Counted from the stretch's first letter, positions 16,763-29,235 are shown. The stretch: 64,000 nt of DNA from Eubacteriaceae bacterium (GCA_902362455.1 CABIWJ010000001.1:305311-369310), one strand, 5' to 3'. The notes: a model not told the origin generated them from the letters alone. Program-made: numbers and translations.

Positions 16763-17151
16763 AGTAAAAATCTCCTTTGCAGTTATTTTCTTATTCCAAT
16801 AATGAGTGAGGCATATCCCCAATCCCACATGAGTTGTTCTTTATTTATACAGAATTGTGAATAATGAAGAATGGTACCCGGCAGATTGGCTTCGTCACCT
16901 CTTCTATGTGGGCAAGTTCAAGAAGGTAACAAAATAACGATTAGAAAAGTTGAGTCATTAAAAGAAACACAACTAAGTATTTTTGATATGTGAGTTCATT
17001 GTTATAACGTATATTTTTAAGAGTATATCTGGCTCCATTTTGGCTCTAAAAAATTTAGACGAGGTACACAAAAATTCAAAATGAGATGAATATGAAGAAT
17101 AAAATGCATAAATGTGTACCGAGAAACAGCCAGATAAATCTCTCTGTCCAA

Positions 17152-17162
17152 GAGTTTGAATA
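17152..17162 (+). repeat. Attachment-site-like core, copy 4
   Basis: GAGTTTGAATA, flanked as AAGAGTTTGAATAGAA. It shares the left flank of copy 1 and the right flank of copy 3, as expected for the outer and hybrid junctions of tandem integrations. Confidence 0.5.
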
Positions 17163-17175
17163 GAAAACAGAGCTT

Positions 17176-17215
17176 CATAAATGGCGTAAACAAGCCATTT
17201 ATGGGACTTTTTCTT
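17176..17215 (+). terminator. Intrinsic terminator beside att-like copy 4
   Basis: Perfect 10-bp stem CATAAATGGC/GCCATTTATG with the loop GTAAACAA, then a T-rich tail. The rest of 16763-17348 shows no gene. Confidence 0.75.
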
Positions 17216-17348
17216 TTATTGTGATACCTATATGATACCTGCTTTGATAGTACTACAGAAATTGGTGAGTATGCTCAGAAGTAGCATATGTGTTATCTAT
17301 TAACATATTTCTTTTTTATAATTACATGTATATGGAAAGTATTCCTGC

Positions 17349-18071
17349 CTACGAATTTCTCGACACCACCGTATTAAACTCAAATATATCCGGTCTGTTT
17401 CGTGAAATGGTAAACTCAAACTGTATACCGTCTGCATTATAGACATGGGAGGTAATTACAGCGAGGCAATTGTATCCATCAAGACATAGATATTTCTCAT
17501 CGAAAGGTGTGACTCTCTCAATTGTGACACATCGTTTTACGGTCTGGATAGTCATACCTGCCTCCTCCTCGATAAATCTGAAAAGTGATCCTTTCAGAGC
17601 ATCTTCATTAAGATTAGGTACAAGAGATTTACGGAGTAAAGTATTGTCAATCATTTTGGCAATTCCGTTAACAGAACGTAAGCGTTGTATAAAGAATGCT
17701 TCCGTTCCCTCTTCAAAACCACTTTTTTCTGACAGGTGTTTATCAATAATTAACTCAGTGAACGTAATTACATTATTAGAAACTTCGAATCCCTGTTCAG
17801 AAGCAAGCTGACATAACCCGTCTAAGGAACTCATACTTGGAAAATGCTGTTTAGGCTGGGTAGGAGTATAAATAATATGTACACCACGACCGTGTATTGG
17901 TTGGGTATATCCTATACTTGTTAGCTTCGAAATGGCTCTTCGTAAAGTATTTCTGGAACAATTATATATTTTAGTCAACTCATTTTCAGAGGGGAGAAGA
18001 GTTGCATATTCCTGATTTTCAATTTTATTTTTTAGATCTTCATATATATGTTCATAAATCGATTTTGGCAT
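17349..18071 (-). CDS. GntR family repressor with UTRA domain (beta-glucoside locus)
   Basis: 240 residues from ATG 18071, chosen for its GGAG site. The N-terminal winged helix spans residues 1-68 (ENELTKIYNCSRNTLRRAISKL, then a YTQPIHGRG wing). The C-terminal UTRA ligand-binding domain ends with HVYNADGIQFEFTISRNRPDIFEF, a signature of HutC/TreR-type regulators. It is divergent from the PTS operon at 18490, and several TTGTTTAAACAA palindromes lie between them. Regulators of this kind bind the phosphorylated sugar and release the operator. Its own leader carries four hairpins. Confidence 0.92.
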   Translation of the reverse strand: MPKSIYEHIYEDLKNKIENQEYATLLPSENELTKIYNCSRNTLRRAISKLTSIGYTQPIHGRGVHIIYTPTQPKQHFPSMSSLDGLCQLASEQGFEVSNNVITFTELIIDKHLSEKSGFEEGTEAFFIQRLRSVNGIAKMIDNTLLRKSLVPNLNEDALKGSLFRFIEEEAGMTIQTVKRCVTIERVTPFDEKYLCLDGYNCLAVITSHVYNADGIQFEFTISRNRPDIFEFNTVVSRNS

Positions 18072-18089
18072 ATTAACTCCATTTCCGCA

Positions 18090-18214
18090 GACGCATTGCG
18101 TCGGAGAAATCACAAACAAAATCTGAAATTTTGTTCTGCGATAATAGGTAATTGTGACGTCTGCGACACAATTACCTATGAGAAAGAATTGGCGCATAAT
18201 CGCAATTCTTTCTC
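18090..18214 (-). repeat. Train of four hairpins in the gntR leader
   Basis: GACGC/GCGTC (18090-18102), ACAAAAT/ATTTTGT (18116-18134), a 13-bp perfect stem starting ATAGGTAATT (18144-18179), and a 12-bp perfect stem starting GAGAAAGAATTG (18180-18214). The last two abut with no spacing. A similar train precedes the MATE gene at 33869. Confidence 0.7.
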
Positions 18215-18309
18215 ACTATCCTCGTTTCTAAGCGAATTTTCTTGCTGTCTTTATTTCTGACTCATTATCTTCATAAATATTATAGAACCGCATCTTCAAA
18301 TTTGCAAGA

Positions 18310-18447
18310 TGTTTAAACAAATTCTTGACACTATGCACAATTTGTTTAAACAAGTGTTGTGCAAGTTGACGAAAATTAAAATAGGTATTGAATTTGTTTA
18401 AACAAGATGGTAATATAATCACAACAAGAAAACTTGTTTGAACAAGT
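18310..18447 (+). promoter_or_regulatory. GntR operators and PTS operon promoter
   Basis: Operators: TGTTTAAACAA at 18310-18320, TTGTTTAAACAA at 18342-18353 and 18394-18405, and ACTTGTTTGAACAAGT at 18432-18447. A promoter with -35 TTGAAT (18388-18393) and -10 TAATAT (18411-18416) has a 17-bp spacer that contains the third operator, a classic repression geometry. Confidence 0.7.
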
Positions 18448-18450
18448 TAA

Positions 18451-20415
<1,965 letters not shown>

Positions 20416-20434
20416 AAAAATATTTGTTATATAG

Positions 20435-21982
<1,548 letters not shown>

Positions 21983-22026
21983 GTTAATATACTGAAATCG
22001 TATATTTTATTGAGAGTGTAGACACT

Positions 22027-22839
22027 ATGAAAAAGATACTATTTTTTGACATTGATGGAACTTTATATGATTTTTCAGGGCGCATGCCTGCTTCAACCAT
22101 TGAAACATTAAGGCAGGCACGCGCAAATGGACACAAATTATTAATCTGTTCAGGTCGTGCAAAATACCAGATGTATCCGGAGCTTTTCAAGTTATTTGAT
22201 GGAGTGATAGGTGCAACAGGAGCATATATTGAAGAGAATAATGAAGTATTGTCAGAACATTTTATGCAAAGAGAAGTGTTGCAGAGAATAGTTAAGACAT
22301 CGAATTTATCAGGTGCTAAGATTGCAGCAATGACTAGATATCATATGATATTAAATGAAGAATGCAAAGACTATATATTAAACCAGCTTAGTAATTTCAG
22401 CCGTAATACGGAAATGATAAAACGAATAATGGGAGAATATGAGATTTCTGACCATTTAGAGGAACATACAGATATACAAAAAGTTTTATACTATGGTTCG
22501 AATTGGAATATTGATGATATAGTAAAAGAACTATCAGATATATGTGACATTACAGGTTCAAGCCTGGAGCAAAAAGCACTTACAGATGGTGAGATAACCA
22601 TGAAAGGAATTAATAAATCATATGGTATGAGAAAATATCTTGAATTACATGGATTATCACGCGAGGATACAATTGCCTTTGGAGATGGACCAAATGATTT
22701 AGATATGATTGAATATGCCGGAATAGGTGTAGCTATGGGAAATGCACGACAGGAACTGAAAGATATTGCAGATTATGTAACTAAGGATATTTCAGATAAT
22801 GGAATAAAATATGCTATGGAGCATTTTGGACTGATATAA
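22027..22839 (+). CDS. Cof-type HAD-IIB hydrolase, first of two
   Basis: 270 residues. HAD motif I is FFDIDGTLYD, motif II is ICSGRA, and motif IV is FGDGPNDLDM followed by GVAMGNA, the Cof-subfamily signature. Family members dephosphorylate sugar phosphates, flavin precursors and similar metabolites in the cytosol. It lies 44 nt after the glycosidase in the same direction and probably acts on an intermediate of the pathway. It is paralogous to the next gene (shared PAS-x-IE-x-x-RQARANGH stretch). Confidence 0.9.
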   Translation: MKKILFFDIDGTLYDFSGRMPASTIETLRQARANGHKLLICSGRAKYQMYPELFKLFDGVIGATGAYIEENNEVLSEHFMQREVLQRIVKTSNLSGAKIAAMTRYHMILNEECKDYILNQLSNFSRNTEMIKRIMGEYEISDHLEEHTDIQKVLYYGSNWNIDDIVKELSDICDITGSSLEQKALTDGEITMKGINKSYGMRKYLELHGLSREDTIAFGDGPNDLDMIEYAGIGVAMGNARQELKDIADYVTKDISDNGIKYAMEHFGLI

Positions 22840-22960
22840 AATTGCAATAAATAATAAAAATATTATGGTATGCAGCAGATTTATTTAGAATTAGAAATAG
22901 CAAATGCAAGTCAACATGTAGTTTATGCTGCAGTTTGGTTTAAACTAGAAAGGCATAGTT

Positions 22961-23797
22961 ATGAACACGATTATATTTATAGACGTAGACGGAACACTTG
23001 TTAATTACGAAAATCAGATTCCGGCTTCAGCTATCGAAGCAATCAGGCAGGCGAGAGCAAATGGACATCTTGTATTCATTTGTACTGGAAGAAGCAGGGC
23101 AGAAGTATATCCTGAAATATGGGATATCGGACTTGATGGTATGATAGGCGGAAATGGAAGCTATGTAGAGTATCATAATGAAGTAATAATGCATCAGACT
23201 ATTTCCTATGAGAACTGTGTGAAAATTGTTGACTGGCTGCATACAAAAGGACTTGAATTCTATTTAGAAAGTAATAGCGGTTTATATGGAAGTGAAGAGT
23301 TCGAAACAAAGGCAGAGTCTGTTATCAGGGAATACTCAAAACGAAAGGGCAGAGAATATTCGAAACTGACAGTTAAGGATGTATTTCCTGATATGATATT
23401 TGGTGGAGAACTATACAGAAATGATTTGAATAAAGTAAGCTATATACTTAATTCTTATCAGGATTATATAGATACTAGAAATCAGTTTAAGGATTTACAG
23501 AATGGAACCTGGGGAGGAGTAGGCGAGACAGCATTATTCGGAGACATTGGTGTCAGGGATATAACAAAAGCACATGCAATAGATGTGTTGCTTAAACATA
23601 TTGGTGCAACGAAAGAACAGACGATTGCTTTTGGCGATGCAAAAATCGATATTCCAATGTTAGAATATTGTTCATACGGTGTCGCAATGGGAAATGGTGG
23701 AGATGAAATTAAAAAAGTTGCAGATTATGTGACTGATGAGGTAGATGCAGATGGATTAAAGAATGCATTTATAAAGTTGGAGTTAATAAAAGGATAA
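22961..23797 (+). CDS. Cof-type HAD-IIB hydrolase, second of two
   Basis: 278 residues with motif I FIDVDGTLVN, motif II ICTGRS and motif IV FGDAKIDIPM followed by GVAMGNGG. Compared with the preceding paralogue, motif IV has AKID in place of GPND, so the first Asp (in FGD) is retained and the second is shifted to Asp of IDIP. The cap domain differs most, which implies a different substrate. About 120 nt without another gene separates the two. Confidence 0.9.
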   Translation: MNTIIFIDVDGTLVNYENQIPASAIEAIRQARANGHLVFICTGRSRAEVYPEIWDIGLDGMIGGNGSYVEYHNEVIMHQTISYENCVKIVDWLHTKGLEFYLESNSGLYGSEEFETKAESVIREYSKRKGREYSKLTVKDVFPDMIFGGELYRNDLNKVSYILNSYQDYIDTRNQFKDLQNGTWGGVGETALFGDIGVRDITKAHAIDVLLKHIGATKEQTIAFGDAKIDIPMLEYCSYGVAMGNGGDEIKKVADYVTDEVDADGLKNAFIKLELIKG

Positions 23798-24009
23798 GAG
23801 GTTATAGCTTTTGTCTATATATGGTAATAAGTTTTTTGAATTATACAAAAGTATATGTTAGTGGTAATATTTTTTTATCAAATTATCCTACTAAACAGAT
23901 AGGAATAATATAAAAAGAGCGGAAAATAGTATTTATGGCAAGTTGGAAATTATTTATACATATCTCCGGCAGATTATTCTTAACAAGTCGCTCAGAAAAG
24001 AGGATTACT

Positions 24010-25413
24010 ATGAAATATATACCAAAAGTTTTTAGAACATTAACAGATGAGGATTATTTAAACAGTGCAATTGAAACAGCAAATTGGTTAAAGACACTAG
24101 AAATCAAAACTGAACATGGTAAGATATGGAAAAACTTTCCAGATGAACAGAATGGTTTCGGAAGAGACATAATGTTATTTGGACCAACAAATATATATAG
24201 CGGTTCAGCAGGAATCGGTATTTTCTTCTTAAGATTATATGAGGCAACAAAGGACGAAAAATATCTTGAAGAAGCAAAGGAAGCAGCAAATCATATAATT
24301 TCAATTGAGACAAGTGCTAAGTGGTATGAAGATACACTTAATTCTGATATTGGTGGCGTTATTCCTGTACCGGGCTGGGCAATCGGATATTCAAATGGTC
24401 CAATGGGACAGGCACTTTTCTTAGATGACATTTATCATGTAACAGGTGAAGAAAAATATAAAAATTATGTTATAAAGGTTGCAGATGATTTACTTGAGGC
24501 TGGTAAATATACAGAAGAGGGACTTTATTGGAGTAATGAGGAAGATGTAGTAGCAGATGGTGGTTTTGTATTCTTCCTAGTTCAGGTATACGAACATTTT
24601 GGTGATGAGAAATATCTTGATGCTGCCAGAAAAGCAGCAGACTACATCGCAAAAGATGCTTTACCAGCAAAGAATGGTGGAAAATATTGGAAATTACTTG
24701 ACCTTTCACTTATTGGCTTTGAAAAAGAAACAACATTTCCGGGCTTTTCGCATGGAACAGCAGGAACAGCTTGGATGTTTGCAATAATATATAAGGCAAC
24801 AAAAGATGAAAGATATCTTGAGCTTGCAAGAGAGGGTGCAAAATATCTTGAGGGTATTGCAGTTGGTGATGAAGAGGCAGCACTTATTCCGTATCAGGAT
24901 CATCCGGTAACGGGTCCGACAAATGATAAGTTTTATCTAGGTACATGCCATGGTCCGGCAGGACACACATTATTATTCAGAATTCTCTACGAAATAACAG
25001 GAGAAGAAGAATATAAGGATTGGATGATTAGAATATCAAGAGGAACGATAAGAGCAGGAGCACCTGAAAGATTTTCATGGGGATTTTGGAATGCACAGTG
25101 CCAGTGCTGTGGAACAGCCGGTATTCTTGAGCATTTTGTACATATGTATGAATTTACGGGCGAAAAGGAATTCTTAGATTATGCCAGAAGAACAGCAAGA
25201 GTTCTGATATCAGATTCATCTGTATCAGATGAAGAACCTGATAAAAGAAAATGGTATGGAGCATGGACCAGAACAATTCCTGATAAAGTTGTCAGCTATG
25301 CAGGTCTATATGTTGGTTCAGCAGGATGTGCATCAGCCTTACTCAGCTTATATGCAGTAGATAAAGCTATTAAATTGACACAGTTATTTGAATATGCGCA
25401 TTTTGATTCGTAG
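24010..25413 (+). CDS. LanC-like protein with altered zinc site
   Basis: 467 residues from ATG 24010, preferred over 23935 because AGAGG lies 7 nt upstream. It has the repeated alpha/alpha-toroid pattern of LanC cyclases, with GFSHGTAG (His248), TCHGPAGH (Cys313) and QCCGTAG (Cys366-Cys367). In LanC and LANCL proteins the zinc ligands are Cys, then Cys-His-Gly; here the CHG motif reads CCG. LanC enzymes add Cys thiols to dehydroamino acids. No precursor peptide or dehydratase is present, so a free-standing role in small-molecule thiol or sugar chemistry is more likely. It is followed after 12 nt by a cysteine-synthase-family gene. Confidence 0.85.
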   Translation: MKYIPKVFRTLTDEDYLNSAIETANWLKTLEIKTEHGKIWKNFPDEQNGFGRDIMLFGPTNIYSGSAGIGIFFLRLYEATKDEKYLEEAKEAANHIISIETSAKWYEDTLNSDIGGVIPVPGWAIGYSNGPMGQALFLDDIYHVTGEEKYKNYVIKVADDLLEAGKYTEEGLYWSNEEDVVADGGFVFFLVQVYEHFGDEKYLDAARKAADYIAKDALPAKNGGKYWKLLDLSLIGFEKETTFPGFSHGTAGTAWMFAIIYKATKDERYLELAREGAKYLEGIAVGDEEAALIPYQDHPVTGPTNDKFYLGTCHGPAGHTLLFRILYEITGEEEYKDWMIRISRGTIRAGAPERFSWGFWNAQCQCCGTAGILEHFVHMYEFTGEKEFLDYARRTARVLISDSSVSDEEPDKRKWYGAWTRTIPDKVVSYAGLYVGSAGCASALLSLYAVDKAIKLTQLFEYAHFDS

Positions 25414-25425
25414 GAGGTATGTAAA

Positions 25426-26415
25426 ATGAGTGAAAATATAGTATATAAATCAATTGCAGAGCTTGTTGGAAACACACCATTAGTTGAAATAGGTAATTAC
25501 AATAAGAAGAATAATCCAAATGCGACTATTCTTGCTAAACTTGAATATTTCAATCCATCAGGTTCAGTTAAGGATCGTGCAGCAATTGCAATGATTCTTG
25601 AAGCTGAAAAGGCGGGAAGAATTAAACCAGGCGATACAATTATTGACTTTACAAGCGGAAACACAGGTATTGCACTTGCAGCATATGCAAATGCACTTGG
25701 ATATAAATTTGCGGTTGTATTACAGCCAGGAGTGTCTGAGGAAAGGACACAGATTCTTAAGGCTTATGGTGCTATTTTTCTGGAATTTAAAGATATTCCG
25801 GGAGTTGTTGAACTCATACAGAGTGAGGGACTTGTATTTGAAAAATTCTATGCACTTATTCAGAAGTATGCAGATGAGCATGGTTATTACTACATAAATC
25901 AGGGAAGAAATCCTGAGAATCCATTAGCTCATTATAGAACTACAGGTCCGGAGATATGGGAGGCAACAGGCGGAAAAGTAGATTATCTGGTAGTTCTTGC
26001 AGGAACAGGTGGTTCTATTGTTGGTATTGGAAAATATCTTAAAGAAAAGAATAAGGACCTGAAAATAATTGGTGTCCAGCCGGCAAAGGAATCTTTGAAA
26101 GATGCAAAACATCCTGAAAAGAATACAATTGATGGCGTTTTAGCATTTCATAATGTTCCTAAGGAAAAAGAAATATTATATTTTAAAGAATTTGATGTAA
26201 CATATGATGAATGTCTTGAAGTCAACGCAGATGATGCATATGAAACAGGAAGAGAATTAGTTAAGTCAGATGGAATCTTTCTTGGACAGTCAGCAGCGGC
26301 TGCAATCAACGCAGCATCAGTTATTGCTAACAGAGAAGAAGCAAAAGGAAAAACAATAGTTGCAATATGTGCTGATAATGCATTCAAATATTTATCAACA
26401 AATATATATAAGTAA
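25426..26415 (+). CDS. Cysteine synthase family PLP-dependent enzyme
   Basis: 329 residues of fold-type II. The PLP lysine is in SGSVKDRAA (about residue 46), the substrate loop is TSGNTGIALA, and the phosphate-binding GTGGSIVGIGKYL is present. Relatives make cysteine from O-acetylserine, cystathionine, beta-cyanoalanine or lanthionine by beta-replacement. The extra segment GVVELIQSEGLVFEKFYALIQ (broken here) is longer than in CysK, which suggests a specialised substrate. It sits between the LanC-like gene and a sodium symporter pair, so it is probably not the housekeeping enzyme. Confidence 0.85.
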   Translation: MSENIVYKSIAELVGNTPLVEIGNYNKKNNPNATILAKLEYFNPSGSVKDRAAIAMILEAEKAGRIKPGDTIIDFTSGNTGIALAAYANALGYKFAVVLQPGVSEERTQILKAYGAIFLEFKDIPGVVELIQSEGLVFEKFYALIQKYADEHGYYYINQGRNPENPLAHYRTTGPEIWEATGGKVDYLVVLAGTGGSIVGIGKYLKEKNKDLKIIGVQPAKESLKDAKHPEKNTIDGVLAFHNVPKEKEILYFKEFDVTYDECLEVNADDAYETGRELVKSDGIFLGQSAAAAINAASVIANREEAKGKTIVAICADNAFKYLSTNIYK

Positions 26416-26441
26416 TCAAAAGTATTTCAGAGGTAAGATAT

Positions 26442-26798
26442 ATGAGTAAATTGACAGAAAAACAGAATGTGGTAAAAGTATATAACATAGATGATAATAG
26501 CAGAGATTATAATCTGAAAGACATAGAGGCAGATGAAAGATTTACACAGACAACTAAGGAATTCTTTATAACAATGGTTGTATACATAGCTTTTGCAGCA
26601 CTTATGATTGGAAATCTTCTATTATTAAATGGAAACAAGAGTCTGGTACTTGGCTTTCCACTTTGGATATTTAACGAAATAATAATTATTATTGGATTTG
26701 TAGCAGCAGTAATTATTTTGGCTACATATGTTTATAAGGATATGGATATCACACCAAATGGTGTCATCTATAAGACAGAAGAAAAGGAGGATAAGTAA
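26442..26798 (+). CDS. DUF997/YhdT-type small membrane subunit
   Basis: 118 residues with a soluble N-terminus and two transmembrane helices (about 44-63 and 75-97). The order and spacing match the small DUF997 (YhdT) partner of sodium:solute symporters such as pantothenate permease. Its stop codon abuts the ATG of the symporter gene, so the two are made together. A soluble, charged N-terminal extension of about 40 residues is longer than in YhdT. Confidence 0.75.
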   Translation: MSKLTEKQNVVKVYNIDDNSRDYNLKDIEADERFTQTTKEFFITMVVYIAFAALMIGNLLLLNGNKSLVLGFPLWIFNEIIIIIGFVAAVIILATYVYKDMDITPNGVIYKTEEKEDK

Positions 26799-28292
26799 AT
26801 GGATATCAGTTCAACAAAAAGACTTATAATAATTTCGGTATTTGCAATATATACGGCAGCTTTACTTATCTATAGTATTGTTACAAGAAAGTCTATGAAA
26901 AATGGAAAAGGAGATTATCTTTCGAAATTTTACACAGGTGGCAGAAGTGGTGGAATAATCATAACCGCAATGATGGTTTCAGCAGGAGTTGCAGGTGCTG
27001 GTGTATTTATGGGAGTTCCAGGCTTTACCTATACATTTGGTGCTACATGGATGGTTTGCTGTTTCTTTTCGATAGGTTCCAATCTTATGGTGCTTGGATT
27101 ACTTGGTAAAAGAGTCGGTATCGTAGCCAGAAGAACAAATTCTAAAACATTTATCGAATTATTTATGAATAGATACAATTATAGCAAGATTTTAGGTCTT
27201 ATCTGTGGAATAGCAACATTATTTTTCCTTGGAGGTTTTGCTGTTTCTACAATTACAGGTGGTGGAAGAATATTCCAGATACTTACGGGACAGGATTATA
27301 GAATTGGTCTTGCGATATTTACGACTTTAGTTATACTTGCAGCACTTACAGGCGGTATCAAAGGCATAGCCAGTGCAATGGTTATACAGGGTATCATAAT
27401 GACGATTTCGGTTCTTGTGTTATTTATCGCTGGTGTAAATAGTACAGGTCTGTCATATACAGAAACTATTCAGTCACTTATGGAGAGCAATCCGAAATGG
27501 TTCCTGCTAGGTCCAAATGCATTGCAGACAACTATTTCATATGCAATCCTTTGGGGAATTACAACATTTACACTTCCACATGTAACAATGACAGCACTTA
27601 CATACAAAGATACAAAGACACTTCACAGAGCGATAAAGATTGGAACAGTTGTTGTGGCAATTTGGTTATTAGGATTAAATGGCTTATGCTTTATTACAAA
27701 ATATACATTTGCTGACGGAACTTTAGCAACAGCCGATTTGGCAATCCCTGCATTAGCTGTAAAAGTAATGCCTGCGTGGGCAGCAGGACTTGTACTTGCA
27801 GGTGTAAGTGGCGCTGTTCAGTCATCAATGGGTGGTATGGTTGTATCACTTGCAGGAACAGTTGTCAGTGATATATATAAGAACATATTTAATAAAGATG
27901 CGAAAACAGAGACGATTAAGAAACTCAATGTTGCGGCAATCATTGTTGTATCAATTGTTATTTTCTTATTAGCATGTAATCCACCACAGCTACTTGCTAA
28001 ACTCATTACTTATTCAACAGGCGGACTTACAGTAGTATTTTTCCATACAGTATTACTTGGATTATTCTGGAAACGTGCAAATGAATATGGTGCTGTTACA
28101 GGAATAATCAGTGGTATAGCGTTGTATGTATTGATAGATAAAGGAATTCTTCCAATCTCACTTGGTTTCAATGCATGTATAATGGCAACACTTTTAGCTA
28201 CTTTAATTGCTGTTGTGGTAAGCTTTGTTACACCAAAGACACCGTATGGAATTATTAAAACCTGGTTTGGTAAAGTTGAATATAACGATTGA
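26799..28292 (+). CDS. Sodium:solute symporter (SSS family)
   Basis: 497 residues with about thirteen transmembrane helices. The early GGRSGGIIITAMMVSAGVAGAG region and the central G-G-I-K-G-I-A-S-A segment are typical of SSS carriers of the PanF branch. It imports a small organic acid or amino acid with sodium. It ends the locus, 17 nt before an intrinsic terminator. A carrier beside PLP and LanC-like enzymes suggests it brings in an acceptor or a second substrate, or recovers the product. Confidence 0.9.
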   Translation: MDISSTKRLIIISVFAIYTAALLIYSIVTRKSMKNGKGDYLSKFYTGGRSGGIIITAMMVSAGVAGAGVFMGVPGFTYTFGATWMVCCFFSIGSNLMVLGLLGKRVGIVARRTNSKTFIELFMNRYNYSKILGLICGIATLFFLGGFAVSTITGGGRIFQILTGQDYRIGLAIFTTLVILAALTGGIKGIASAMVIQGIIMTISVLVLFIAGVNSTGLSYTETIQSLMESNPKWFLLGPNALQTTISYAILWGITTFTLPHVTMTALTYKDTKTLHRAIKIGTVVVAIWLLGLNGLCFITKYTFADGTLATADLAIPALAVKVMPAWAAGLVLAGVSGAVQSSMGGMVVSLAGTVVSDIYKNIFNKDAKTETIKKLNVAAIIVVSIVIFLLACNPPQLLAKLITYSTGGLTVVFFHTVLLGLFWKRANEYGAVTGIISGIALYVLIDKGILPISLGFNACIMATLLATLIAVVVSFVTPKTPYGIIKTWFGKVEYND

Positions 28293-28308
28293 GGCAGACT
28301 ATATGAAG

Positions 28309-28340
28309 AAAATAGAAGTCAGGATATGGCTTCTATTTTT
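28309..28340 (+). terminator. Terminator of the PTS-LanC-symporter locus
   Basis: A 10-bp stem, AAAATAGAAG with CTTCTATTTT, an 11-nt loop and a T-rich end. Confidence 0.85.
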
Positions 28341-28363
28341 TGTGTTATGGGAAAGAAAATAAC

Positions 28364-28392
28364 TTGACAAAACACACCAGCCTATGTATTAT
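28364..28392 (+). promoter_or_regulatory. Near-consensus sigma-A promoter
   Basis: -35 TTGACA (28364-28369), a 17-bp spacer and -10 TATTAT (28387-28392). The next coding sequence, a truncated phosphorylase, begins 28 nt later. Confidence 0.8.
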
Positions 28393-28420
28393 GATAAAAA
28401 CTCAATGAGGTTTACATAAA

Positions 28421-28699
28421 ATGATAACAGATGCAATTTACAGGGAAACTAAGGCAAAGTTTGAAGCAAGAAAATCAGAGGGCTGCATAGCGGTCGAAAT
28501 GGAGCTTGCAGGCGTTCAGGCTGTATGCGATTACTATGGCTGGAACTTGTATGATTTTCTGGTGACCGGAGATGTTCTTGATAAGGCAGTTTACGATATC
28601 TCAGGTCTTGCAAATGCTAATCATAATATGGATAAATTATATATTGCCATTGAGATGCAAGGAGAATTTAAGGTACTTGATAAATACATTCATTATTAA
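28421..28699 (+). pseudogene. Nucleoside phosphorylase, C-terminal fragment
   Basis: 92 codons that match only the C-terminal third of nucleoside phosphorylases: TDAIYRETKAKFEARKSEG, then the catalytic AVEMELAGVQAV, then FLVTGDVLD. A full protein is about 250-280 residues and needs the missing N-terminal phosphate- and base-binding part. It has its own strong promoter, but an upstream start or ribosome site of family type is absent. Probably a decayed gene kept near its promoter, though a short expressed protein cannot be excluded. Confidence 0.7.
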
Positions 28700-28719
28700 A
28701 ATAACCGAAAGGACCCCCT

Positions 28720-29235
28720 ATGGAATACATACACGTTAATCATCTATTTGCCCCGGTATTTAATGCCGATTCAGAGATTTTAATATTAGGTTCATTTCCA
28801 TCTGTGAAATCAAGAGAGCAGAATTTCTATTATGGTCATCCACAGAACCGGTTCTGGAAGCTTTTGCCAAGAATCTATGGTAAAATGGACATAAAACTTG
28901 AGACAATAGATGAGAAGAAAGAATTTCTTTTAGAAAATCATATTGCATTATGGGATGTAATTAAGTCCTGTGATATAAAAGGCTCGTCAGACAGCTCGAT
29001 AAGAAATATAGAAGTGAACAATTTAGATATAATTATCAAGAAATCAAATATTAATAAAATAATTTTAAATGGTGGAAAAGCATACGAATTATATACAAGA
29101 TTCTTTGGCGATAAAAATATGCCTTCCGCTGTTAAATTGCCATCAACAAGTCCTGCAAATGCGGCTTGGACTATGGAGAAACTAGAGTCTGTCTGGAAAC
29201 CTGAACTTCTTATGAAAACCAAATACCACTTATGA
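28720..29235 (+). CDS. DNA-deoxyinosine glycosylase, uracil-DNA glycosylase superfamily
   Basis: 171 residues. The motif ILILGSFPSVKSREQNFYYGHPQNRFWKL (positions about 20-48) is the hallmark of the hypoxanthine-DNA glycosylase branch of the UDG superfamily. The C-terminal motif is LPSTSPANA. It removes deaminated bases, mainly hypoxanthine, from DNA to start base excision repair. The ribosome site AAAGGA lies about 8 nt upstream. The 3' end overlaps the ATG of an Rpn remnant (ATGA). Confidence 0.9.
   Translation: MEYIHVNHLFAPVFNADSEILILGSFPSVKSREQNFYYGHPQNRFWKLLPRIYGKMDIKLETIDEKKEFLLENHIALWDVIKSCDIKGSSDSSIRNIEVNNLDIIIKKSNINKIILNGGKAYELYTRFFGDKNMPSAVKLPSTSPANAAWTMEKLESVWKPELLMKTKYHL

Larger units (their letters stand above)
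15157..17162. mobile_element. Integrated module 3 (decayed integrase and aldo/keto reductase)
   Basis: Lies between GAGTTTGAATA copies 3 and 4. It carries an integrase remnant just inside its left end, as module 2 does, and a single cargo gene whose base composition is distinctly richer in GC than the flanks. The borders are inferred from the repeats. Confidence 0.35.

Noticed and set aside
24010..25413. A lantibiotic biosynthesis cluster
   Set aside because: No precursor peptide, LanB/LanM dehydratase, protease or dedicated exporter lies near the LanC-like gene.
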